Assembly (NCBI RefSeq): GCF_014764405.1
Contig: NZ_CP061725.1
Span: 1,364,001 to 1,428,000, forward strand
DNA from: Micromonospora craniellae
Lineage (GTDB): Bacteria > Actinomycetota > Actinomycetes > Mycobacteriales > Micromonosporaceae
Reading direction: 5' to 3'
Length of the DNA: 64,000 bases
The translations under genes and the position numbers were made by a program. Below are positions 31,070 through 38,999 of this stretch, one piece after another. The notes below the pieces were generated by a model. The model was given only the letters and a program-made list of their open reading frames with translations, searched no databases and was not told where the DNA came from. The number at the start of each line of letters is the position of its first letter. Position 1 is the stretch's first letter.

Positions 31070-34000
31070 TCACAGCCGCCAGGGCACCGGTGCGGCGGGA
31101 AGATACCGGCAGGCGGCACCGGTCGAGACGGTCTCGCGCAGGTGCGCGGCGAGCGGCGGATGTCGTTCGTCGAGGCGGCGCAGGGTGTCCCTGATCCGGG
31201 CGGTGACCGTCTTGCGGGCCCGCTCCGCCTCGTCGCCCAGTCGGCGGGTCCGCCCGGCCAGCCCGGCGGCCGACCGCAACTGCGCGATCAACGCACTGCG
31301 CTCGGCGTCCAGCGCGGCCACCTTCGGCTCGTCGCCACGGGCCGCCGCCCGGTCGATCTCGTCGTCGAGGCGGGTCAGGTGACGCCGGTAGCGGTTCCGC
31401 GCCTCCCCGTCGAGCACCTCGTCGCCGCCCATCCGACGGGCCGCCACCAGATCCGGGCCCGCCGCCGGGTCTAGCAGTTCGACGGCGGACACGTCGACAC
31501 CGGGACTGCCGAGCAGCAGGCGCAGGTCGTGCAGCCCCTTGGCGTCCGGGAGGTGCGCGGTGAACCCCTGATAGGTCAGCCGCCAGACCGCCCCGTCGCG
31601 GCGGAACTCGTACGCCGGGGCCGCTGGCGTGGGGACCGGTCTGGTCGGCGTACCCGTCGAGGTGGCCGCCGCCCGGCCGCCCGGAGCGTCCTCGGCGAGC
31701 CCGGCGAGCACCTGCGGCAGGGCGAGTTCGCGGGCCTCGTCCCGGGTCGTCGCCCGGATCGTGGCGGCGGTGGACGCGTCCCCCGGACGGCCCCGGGCGA
31801 GGAGAGCCTCGACGAGCGCCACCCGGGCGAACAGGGACCACGGCCGGGCGCCCATCCGGTCGGCGGCGTCGCGGGCGGCGGTGAACCGGGCGACCGCGTC
31901 GTCCCACCGCCGGTCGGCGGCGTCGATCACGCCTAGCCAGTGGTCCACCGGCCCGCTGAGGTCGCAGCCGAACAGCGAGACCAGCCACTGGCCCTGGTAC
32001 GGCAGCAGCGCCTGCCGTGCCTCGGCGCAGCGGCCCGGATCGGCGACGGTGGCCTGGGCGCACAGCCGCAGCCAGAGCGGGACGACCGGGCCGGGGTACG
32101 TGGTCCCGGCGGCGTCGAGGTCGACGGCGATGCGGGTGGCGGCGCGGTGGTCGCCGCGTTCGGCGGCGGTGATGCCCCGCAGCAGCGCCAAGTGCGGGTG
32201 GTCGCCGTCGCCAAGCCCGTCGACCAGATCGTCTGCCGCGTCGAAGTCGCCCTTCAGCAGCAGGTACGACCAGCGCAGGTGATGGCCGAGGAAGTTGTTG
32301 TGCTCGGGCTGCTCCCAGTCGTCAAGGTCGCCCAGGTCGGAGAAGCAGGTCTCGGCCCCGGCGAAGTCGCCCCGGAAGGCGCTGGTGATGCCGGCGTCGA
32401 TGGCCGCCGCCATCTGGTGGCGTGGTTTACCGGTCTGCCGGGCTGCGGTCACGAACGCGGTCAACTCGTCCTGGTAGCGGGGATCTCCGAGTTCGAGCAA
32501 CGCCACCCAGCGCAGCGAGTTGGCCCACAACTCGGTCTCCTGGTCACCGCCCCGGCGGGCCACCTCCCGGATCTCGGCGGTCAGGGCGACCCGTTCGGCT
32601 GCGGTGCCCGGCCCCCAGGTGGCGTCGTGCCGGGCCCAGAGACTGAAGGCGAGCGCGTCGTCGTCGTGCACCCGGCGGGCGAGCGCCTCGGTGGCAGTGA
32701 TCAGGTCGGCTTCCAGGCTGCGTACCGGGGCGCCGTCGCCGGGTTCGCCGACGAGCCGGCGGTGCGCCTCGCGCACCAGGCGCTCCGTGTCGACGGCGAT
32801 CCGGGGATTGGTCTGACGGTGACGGTGCACGTTGAGGGCGAACCGGGCCAGCAGGGCCGGCTCGTCGGTGGTCAGCGCCAGCGCGGCGGTGTCGGCGAGG
32901 ATCTGGTCCGCCTCGTCCCGGCCGCCGGTGTGGAAGAGTCGGTCGGTCAACTCGATCATGATCTTGATCCGTTGGGACGGGTCCGTCGCCACCGTCGCCG
33001 CACGGCGCAGGTGCACGGTCGACTCCTCCAACGCCAACCGGCAGGCGGCGTCCCGGGCGGCGGCGAGCAGCAGTTCCGCGCGGCGGTACGCCGCCAGCTG
33101 CGCGTCGGCGAGCCAGGCGTGCCGGGCCAGGTCGGCCGGGATCAGCCACTCGGCGAGCGCGGCGTGCTCGTCCACGGCGCGGACGACGGCGGCATGCCGC
33201 ACCCGGCGCTCGCCATCGGCGAGACCGTCGTACAGGGTCTCGCGGACCAGATCGTGCGCGAAGGCGTACCGGCCGTCGGCGCCGGAGAGCACCAGCCGCG
33301 CCGCCACCGCCACGTCCAGCAGGGCGTCGAGCCGGGCCGGTGGCAGACCGGCGCTCGCGGCGAGGACCGCCGGGTGGAACTCCCGCCCGAGCACCGCGGC
33401 GACGGTCAGCACGTCGACCACCGCGACGGGCAACCGGTCGAGCCGCTGTCGCACCACCTCGCGTACGCCGGGCGGGATGCCGGCCAGTTGCCCGTCGGAG
33501 TGCCACAGCCGGGCGGTCTGCTCGACGAAGAAGGGATTGCCGCCAGTACGCCGGTGCACGTCGTCGACGCAGTGCGAATCCGGCTCCCGGCCGGCGGTGC
33601 GGGTCATCAACGCGCCGACCTCGTCGCGGGACAGGCCGGTGAGAGTGATCGGGGTGGCCTTGGCCACCAGCGACATCAGCAACGGCCCCAGCGGATGCGC
33701 CTCCGCCTCGACCTCCGCGTCCCGATAGGTGCCGACCAGCAGTAACCGCTCGAACCAGGTGTGCTGGGCGGCGAACCGCAGCAGCCGCACCGACGCCGCG
33801 TCGGACCAGTGCAGGTCGTCCAGGACCACCAGCACCGGCCGCCGCTGCGAAACGGCGACCAGGGCGGCGGTGACCGAGTCGAAGAGGGCGAACGCCTCCC
33901 GCTCGGCCGCGTCACCGCCATCGGACCCGAGCGCCGGCGGCAGCAGCCCGTCGCCGCTCGTGGTGGTCGGCGTCATCATCGGCGGGCCGTGGAGTCTCGA

Positions 34001-34342
34001 CGTGGGATCCACCTCGCCGAGCAGCAGGCGCAGCGCCGGCTCAGCCGACTCCCGGGCCACCACCCAGTCCTCCGGCGACCGGCGCAGGCCCCGCAGCACC
34101 TGCACCCACGGCCAGTAACCGGGAGCGCTGGCCGAATCCCAACAGGCCGCACCGAGCACCAGCGCGCCCTGCCGGCGGGCCTCATCGGCGGCGGACGTCA
34201 CCAGGGTCGTCTTGCCGATTCCCGGCTCACCGGTGACCAGGACCAGGCCGCCGTGACTGGCGGCGGCCCGATCGACCTCGGCGCGCAGCAGGGCGGCAGG
34301 GTGGTCCCGTCCGATCATCGTGCCGCTGGGCCACGCCTTCAT
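31070..34342 (-). CDS. Large AAA ATPase of the LAL/STAND type without LuxR HTH
   Basis: 1090 residues. The N-terminal P-loop NTPase has Walker A VTGEPGIGKTTLVTSAADEA and Walker B VLVVLDDLHWSDAASVRLL, with GTYRDAEVEAEAHPL as in LuxR-LAL and adenylyl-cyclase-linked ATPases. A long TPR-like helical region follows to about residue 900. The end carries WRLTYQGFTAHLPDAKGLHD and LRLLLGSPGVDVSAVELLD, a domain seen at the end of such ATPases, then a charged coiled-coil (LTRLDDEIDRAAARGDE) instead of a LuxR HTH. It is likely a signal-transduction NTPase; target unknown. ATG 34342 or the ATG 8 codons later. Confidence 0.85.
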   Translation of the reverse strand: MKAWPSGTMIGRDHPAALLRAEVDRAAASHGGLVLVTGEPGIGKTTLVTSAADEARRQGALVLGAACWDSASAPGYWPWVQVLRGLRRSPEDWVVARESAEPALRLLLGEVDPTSRLHGPPMMTPTTTSGDGLLPPALGSDGGDAAEREAFALFDSVTAALVAVSQRRPVLVVLDDLHWSDAASVRLLRFAAQHTWFERLLLVGTYRDAEVEAEAHPLGPLLMSLVAKATPITLTGLSRDEVGALMTRTAGREPDSHCVDDVHRRTGGNPFFVEQTARLWHSDGQLAGIPPGVREVVRQRLDRLPVAVVDVLTVAAVLGREFHPAVLAASAGLPPARLDALLDVAVAARLVLSGADGRYAFAHDLVRETLYDGLADGERRVRHAAVVRAVDEHAALAEWLIPADLARHAWLADAQLAAYRRAELLLAAARDAACRLALEESTVHLRRAATVATDPSQRIKIMIELTDRLFHTGGRDEADQILADTAALALTTDEPALLARFALNVHRHRQTNPRIAVDTERLVREAHRRLVGEPGDGAPVRSLEADLITATEALARRVHDDDALAFSLWARHDATWGPGTAAERVALTAEIREVARRGGDQETELWANSLRWVALLELGDPRYQDELTAFVTAARQTGKPRHQMAAAIDAGITSAFRGDFAGAETCFSDLGDLDDWEQPEHNNFLGHHLRWSYLLLKGDFDAADDLVDGLGDGDHPHLALLRGITAAERGDHRAATRIAVDLDAAGTTYPGPVVPLWLRLCAQATVADPGRCAEARQALLPYQGQWLVSLFGCDLSGPVDHWLGVIDAADRRWDDAVARFTAARDAADRMGARPWSLFARVALVEALLARGRPGDASTAATIRATTRDEARELALPQVLAGLAEDAPGGRAAATSTGTPTRPVPTPAAPAYEFRRDGAVWRLTYQGFTAHLPDAKGLHDLRLLLGSPGVDVSAVELLDPAAGPDLVAARRMGGDEVLDGEARNRYRRHLTRLDDEIDRAAARGDEPKVAALDAERSALIAQLRSAAGLAGRTRRLGDEAERARKTVTARIRDTLRRLDERHPPLAAHLRETVSTGAACRYLPAAPVPWRL

Positions 34343-34421
34343 GGCAACCGACGGTATCTGACGCCACCGACAGACCCGGGCGGATCCGCGCCGGCACCGC
34401 CTCGCGCCGGGACGACCCGGG

Positions 34422-35756
34422 TCACACGTCCGGGCCGACCGGGCCGAGCGCCGCCAGGTGGGCGAGGACGGCCTGGTTGGCCTCCCAGCCGTCGGGGAAC
34501 TTCACCGGCACGTCCAGTTGCGGCGCCTCGGTCGACGGGTGGGCGTCCAGCAGCTCGCCGATGCCCGCGCGGGCCACCACCACGCAGGCCTGCCGGTGCC
34601 GGGAGGCGAGCACGCAGAGCCGCCCCGACTCCAGGTGGAAGGCGGTCGCGTCGCGCCGGCCGGAGAGCGGGTGCAGCACGATCGTCATGTCGTACTCGCG
34701 GCCCTGGAGCCGGTTGGCGGTGTCCACGGTGACGCCCGCTCCCGCCTCGCCCAGCAGCGACCGGATGACCGCGACCTGGTCGCGGTGCGCGGCGCCGACC
34801 GCGATCCGGTCCGCGGTCACCGGCGCGCCGCCGGGCGACTGCTCGCAGATCGCGACCGCCCCGCGGCGCAGCACCCGCGTGGCGAGCGCGGCGCACGCGG
34901 CGGCGGCCTCGGCGTCGGTACGCAGGGTGTGCCGGGCCGGCAGCTCGTAGAGCGCCCAGCCGTCGGCGGCGGCCAGATCCACCGCCCGGTCGACGGCGTC
35001 GCCCGGCCCCGCCTCGGTGAAGTGCAGCGCCCGCTGGGTGGACACCGTGCCGGAACGGAACTCGGTGAAGGGATAGAACGCCTGCGACACCACCGGGGCG
35101 GCCGAGGCGGGCAGCCGCCACGACACCGGCAGCCGGTGCACCGGCAACTGCGGGTTGTGCCGCAGCAGCACGGCCACCGCCGACTGCATCGGATCCCAGG
35201 TCAGCCCCGCCCACCGCCCGGTCTCGACGGTGGAGAACGGGTCGAGTTGGCCGGGATCGCCCACGAACAGCGCCCGTTCGAACCTGCCGGCCACGCGCAG
35301 CAACGCGTCCGAGCGCATCTGGTACGCCTCGTCCACGATCGCCCACGGCCACGAGCCCTCGGCGACCGTGGCCCACTTGGCGGCCGTACCGATGACGACG
35401 GCCGAGGCGGCGAGATCGGTAACCTTGGCGGCGACCCGGACCTGGTCGTGTGAGCGCACCCGTTCCGACGGCCGGTAGTCGCCGGCGGAGAGCCGACCGA
35501 TCCGCAGCTCGGGGGCCTTCCGGGCGAGCCGGTCGATCAGGTCGTCGACCTGCTCGTTGGTCTGCGCGATGATCATCAGCGGCTCGCCGGTGCCGGCCAA
35601 CTCGACGGCGGCCCGCACCACCAGCGTGGACTTGCCCGCGCCCGGCGGCGAGTCGACCACCACGCCCCGGTGCTCGCCGGACCGCAGGTCGGCCAGCACG
35701 GTCGTGATCACGCGTTCCGCCTCGATCCCCGGCGGCACCGTCAACTGCGGCAGCAT
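34422..35756 (-). CDS. SF1-type DNA/RNA helicase
   Basis: 444 residues. Motif I VDSPPGAGKSTLVVRAA, motif Ia MIIAQTNEQVDDL, motif II WAIVDEAYQ, motif III ALFVGDPGQLDPF, motif IV-like VSWRLPASA, motif V TANRLQGREYDMTIVL, motif VI LASRHRQACVVVAR. This order is that of Upf1-like SF1B helicases without accessory domains. Role probably in nucleic-acid metabolism; partners unknown. Its stop is followed 40+ bases later by the start region of the LAL-type ATPase, so both may be transcribed together after the MFS gene. Confidence 0.88.
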   Translation of the reverse strand: MLPQLTVPPGIEAERVITTVLADLRSGEHRGVVVDSPPGAGKSTLVVRAAVELAGTGEPLMIIAQTNEQVDDLIDRLARKAPELRIGRLSAGDYRPSERVRSHDQVRVAAKVTDLAASAVVIGTAAKWATVAEGSWPWAIVDEAYQMRSDALLRVAGRFERALFVGDPGQLDPFSTVETGRWAGLTWDPMQSAVAVLLRHNPQLPVHRLPVSWRLPASAAPVVSQAFYPFTEFRSGTVSTQRALHFTEAGPGDAVDRAVDLAAADGWALYELPARHTLRTDAEAAAACAALATRVLRRGAVAICEQSPGGAPVTADRIAVGAAHRDQVAVIRSLLGEAGAGVTVDTANRLQGREYDMTIVLHPLSGRRDATAFHLESGRLCVLASRHRQACVVVARAGIGELLDAHPSTEAPQLDVPVKFPDGWEANQAVLAHLAALGPVGPDV

Positions 35757-35763
35757 CGGGCGC

Positions 35764-37374
35764 TCAGTGCACGATGACCGGGGCCCGGGGCGCCTCGCCG
35801 GGCTGCTCCCCCGGTTGGTCGTCGAGCAGGTGCGACCGCTCCCGCCGCCGGGGCAGGAAGGCGGCCGGGATGAACGTCGCCGCCACCAGGGCGAACGCGA
35901 CCCAGAACGTGGTCGCGAAGGAGTTGGCGGCGAAGTCGAGACCGCGCTCGATGAGCGACGGGTCGGGCACCTGCTGGGCCAGTTCGGGCCGCTGCTGGGC
36001 AGCGACCGCCAACCCGGCCTCGGTGACCGGCTCGCCGTTCGGGCCGGTCAGGCCGGGGATCGGCTGGGACTTGTTCAGCTCGGTGGTGAGGATCACCGAC
36101 ATCACCGCCGCGCCGACCGAACCGCCGATCTGCTGGAGGATGTTCACCAGCGTGGAGCCTCGGGCGACCTCGTGCCCGGTCAGCGTCTTCAACGCCGAGG
36201 TCATGATCGGCATCATCGTGCCGCCCATGCCCAGGCCCATGACGAACAGCGAGCCGCAGAGCAGCATGTACGAGGTGTCCGCGTCGAGCTGGGTGAAGGT
36301 GAAGAACCCGGCGAGGATGAGCACCAGCGCGAACGGCACCGTCCGGCCGACCGGCACCTTGTCGGCGAGCATGCCGGCGATCGGCATGGTGACCATGGCG
36401 CCGAGGCCCTGCGGCGCCATCAACAGACCGGCGTGCAAGGTCGACTCGCCGCGCACCTGGAGGAAGTAGCTGGGGAAGAGCAGCCCGGCCCCCATGAACG
36501 CGATGATGAAGACGAACATGGTCACCGCCGCGATGGTCAACCGGCGGTTGCGGAACAGCCGCAGGTCCAGCAGCGGATGTTCGGGCTTGAAGGAGTACAG
36601 GACGAACGCCACCACCAGCGCGGCGCCGACCAGCATCGGGCCCCAGACCTCCGGCTCGGCGAACGTGCCGGTCTCCGGCAGCGTGGAGACGCCGTAGAGG
36701 AACAGGGCGAGGCCGGGCGAGAGCATCAGCATGCCGAGGAAGTCGAACGACTGGGAGGGCTCGGCGCTGTCCTTCGGGAGCGCCATCTGCGCGTAGACCA
36801 GCGCGACCACACCGATCGGCAGGTTGATCAGGAAGATCCAGTGCCAGCTCGCCACGTCGATCAGCCAGCCGCCGAGGATCGGGCCGCTGATCGGGCCGAG
36901 CAGCATCGGGATGCCGAGCACGGCCATCAACCGCCCGATCCGGTTCGGGCCGGCCGCCCGCGTCATGATCGCCATGCCGATCGGCATCAGCATGCCGCCG
37001 CCGAACCCCTGCAACACGCGGTACGCGATCAGCTGCCCGATGGTGTCGGCCGTGGCGCAGAGGCCGGACCCGATGGTGAACAGCGCCAGGGCGATCATGT
37101 AGAGGCGTTTGGTGCCGAACCGGTCGGCGGCCCACCCGCTGAGCGGGATGACCGTGGCCAACGCCAGCGTGTAGCCGGTCATCGTCCAGGCGACGCGGGC
37201 GTACGAGGCGTCGAACTCGCTCTGGAAGGTCGGCAGCGCGACGCTGACCACCGTCACGTCGAGGATCGACATGATCGCGCCGAGCACGACGACGCCGGCC
37301 ACCTTGAGTACCGCGGCGTCGAGCTTGTCCGATGTCGGGACAGGTTGCGGTGCCGCGACAGATTGCTGTGCCAC
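35764..37374 (-). CDS. DHA2-family MFS drug exporter (14 TM)
   Basis: 536 residues, EmrB/QacA type. Motif A GWAADRFGTKRLY, motif C-like GIPMLLGPISGPILGGWLI, motif D1 near LDVTVVSVALP and 14 hydrophobic segments, with the extended loop before the last helix (PIPGLTGPNGEPVTEAGLAV) and a cytoplasmic tail RRRERSHLLDDQ. Proton-driven drug efflux. GTG 37374 has GGAG 7 bases upstream. No linked TetR or MarR regulator. Confidence 0.94.
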   Translation of the reverse strand: MAQQSVAAPQPVPTSDKLDAAVLKVAGVVVLGAIMSILDVTVVSVALPTFQSEFDASYARVAWTMTGYTLALATVIPLSGWAADRFGTKRLYMIALALFTIGSGLCATADTIGQLIAYRVLQGFGGGMLMPIGMAIMTRAAGPNRIGRLMAVLGIPMLLGPISGPILGGWLIDVASWHWIFLINLPIGVVALVYAQMALPKDSAEPSQSFDFLGMLMLSPGLALFLYGVSTLPETGTFAEPEVWGPMLVGAALVVAFVLYSFKPEHPLLDLRLFRNRRLTIAAVTMFVFIIAFMGAGLLFPSYFLQVRGESTLHAGLLMAPQGLGAMVTMPIAGMLADKVPVGRTVPFALVLILAGFFTFTQLDADTSYMLLCGSLFVMGLGMGGTMMPIMTSALKTLTGHEVARGSTLVNILQQIGGSVGAAVMSVILTTELNKSQPIPGLTGPNGEPVTEAGLAVAAQQRPELAQQVPDPSLIERGLDFAANSFATTFWVAFALVAATFIPAAFLPRRRERSHLLDDQPGEQPGEAPRAPVIVH

Positions 37375-37804
37375 GAAGTCTCCTGTTGTCGGATCTGACC
37401 GTTAGGACGAGCGGTGGTGGCCGACGCGGTGCCTGCGACGCCCGCAGCGCAGATTAGCCCCCACCGTCGACACTCCGCCGCCCGTTTAGCGGCTGGCAGA
37501 CCCGGTTCGCCGGTGTTCCTCGTCACCACTCGTTCCCGGCGGCCGAGGGCACGACCATCGGAAGTCGCGGCGCGGACCGAGGTTGCTACCGTGGCCGCCG
37601 CGTCCCTCGTCGCGTACGTCACGGGAAGGCCGGAACTCGCGGCGACTGTGGCCTCGCTCGGTGCCGCCGCCACGCTCTGGGTCACGGCAGTCGTCGTGAC
37701 CTGGCCGGCGGTGAGGGCGCCCGGCACGGCGGCTGACCCGAGGGCGGCGGGGTCGGATGCGGGCCCTGTCGAGCTGACTGCGTCAACGGATGCGGTCCGC
37801 CCGT
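37375..37804. other. Intergenic stretch, no confident gene
   Basis: 430 bp between two minus-strand genes. A plus-strand frame here has a hydrophobic stretch (LAATVASLGAAATLWVTAVV) but no ribosome site and it would overlap the S-4TM gene, so I do not call it. No strong hairpin. The part near 37380-37450 should hold the exporter promoter. Confidence 0.4.
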
Positions 37805-38746
37805 TCAGGTCAGCGAGTTCTCGGTGCTGGTGGGGGCGACCAGCCCGGCGTCCCGAAGCTGATGGGTGAGGGTGCCCATAGCGGCCTGGAAGTCGTGCCG
37901 GTCGACCAGGTGGAACCGCCGGAAGAACCAGTCGGGAACACGAGCCTGGCGCTGCCGGCTACGGAAGACCAGGTCCTGGACCTGACGGGCGAGGACGAGC
38001 AGTTCGGCCGTGGTGGCCTCGCCACACCGCTCGATCGTGGCGGTGATCCTCGCCTGCACGACGGCGAGAGCATGTTCCCGTTCGGTCGCCACGTCCCGCT
38101 GGCTCCGATAGATCTCCAGCCCGAGCAGCAGCGCGCCCAGCGACGGGACGTACCACTGGAGCAGCAGTTGGGAGACGGTCAGCCCGGCGGTCACGCCGAA
38201 CACGACACCGAACACGGCCCATAGTGCCGTTCCGCCGAGCACCACGTGGGAGTAGCGACGGCGGATCCGGGCTCCCCAGCCGAGGTTCTGCTGCTGGCAG
38301 GCGAGTACGTCGTACGGGCGGGGCAGGTGGGGCACCTCGTAGTAGTCACGCAGGTATGTCTCGTCACCACGGTAGGCGCGGTGCAGGCGGCTCACCTCGG
38401 CGGCGCTCACCTCGTCTCCGGCGGCCACCGTGTTCCAGGGCAGACCGAAGAGTCGGACGTCGAACATCTCCTGAAGTACGGCCGCGCGCCCGAGTTGGCC
38501 GCGTGACCAGGCACCCAGCCCGACCGCGTTCGCCAGCGCCCAGAGCGCACCGACTGCGGTGACCACCGTGGACGACACGCCGGTGATGGCTACCACCGCG
38601 CCGACCGCACCGATCAGGATGGAGAGGACCATCCGCAGGTTGTCGAGTTGCTGCGCCCGCGCATGGCAGACGGACATGGCCCGCAGCAGGGCCATCATCT
38701 CGGGCTCGGTCTGGCGGCTGAGCAGGGACTTAGCGGGATCGGTCAC
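37805..38746 (-). CDS. S-4TM family predicted pore-forming effector
   Basis: 313 residues. Four membrane helices in two hairpins (about 39-57, 62-80, 168-187, 191-212) separated by a soluble segment with LQEMFDVRLFGLPWN, the hallmark of S-4TM proteins, and LRDYYEVPHLPRPYDVLACQ. The C-terminal 100 residues are cytoplasmic and helical. S-4TM proteins were predicted from genome context to act as toxic membrane effectors in nucleotide-signal conflict systems. Start GTG 38746 with GGGAGG 5 bases upstream. Here it diverges from a kinase-like membrane protein with a 253-bp gap; no nucleotidyltransferase sensor is adjacent. Confidence 0.8.
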   Translation of the reverse strand: MTDPAKSLLSRQTEPEMMALLRAMSVCHARAQQLDNLRMVLSILIGAVGAVVAITGVSSTVVTAVGALWALANAVGLGAWSRGQLGRAAVLQEMFDVRLFGLPWNTVAAGDEVSAAEVSRLHRAYRGDETYLRDYYEVPHLPRPYDVLACQQQNLGWGARIRRRYSHVVLGGTALWAVFGVVFGVTAGLTVSQLLLQWYVPSLGALLLGLEIYRSQRDVATEREHALAVVQARITATIERCGEATTAELLVLARQVQDLVFRSRQRQARVPDWFFRRFHLVDRHDFQAAMGTLTHQLRDAGLVAPTSTENSLT

Positions 38747-38787
38747 GACAGCCTCCCGGGTCCGGGCAACCGGTCACAAATCTAGAT

Positions 38788-38806
38788 CTCTGGATGTTAC
38801 CCAGAG
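38788..38806. promoter_or_regulatory. Inverted repeat in the S-4TM/kinase divergent promoter region
   Basis: CTCTGG, 7 bases, CCAGAG (38788-38806), perfect arms, in an unusually AT-rich 250-bp region between the two divergent genes. 42 bases before the S-4TM start. Candidate operator. Confidence 0.4.
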
Positions 38807-38999
38807 CATCACAACAACCTCGGAAAGTGATCCACTGGTTACCTTTTAGTAGGGTTCGTGGCGGGCTGAGGAAAGCTGACTGATTAGCCCGACAGTCGGC
38901 TACATTGAGCCGAAACACAGTCAGGAGTGCCGATCTCCGGCCAGGGCAACGTCTGCGGCGCCCCTCTCCTGCACCCCTTTGGAAGGTCCAACGAACGAC

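Noticed and set aside
35557..37398. Plus-strand open frame of about 613 codons
   Set aside because: Antisense to the MFS exporter with repetitive charged composition; shadow of a membrane-protein gene.
37414..37869. Possible small membrane protein on the plus strand
   Set aside because: One hydrophobic stretch only, no ribosome-binding site, Arg-rich rest, and it overlaps the 3' end of the S-4TM gene.
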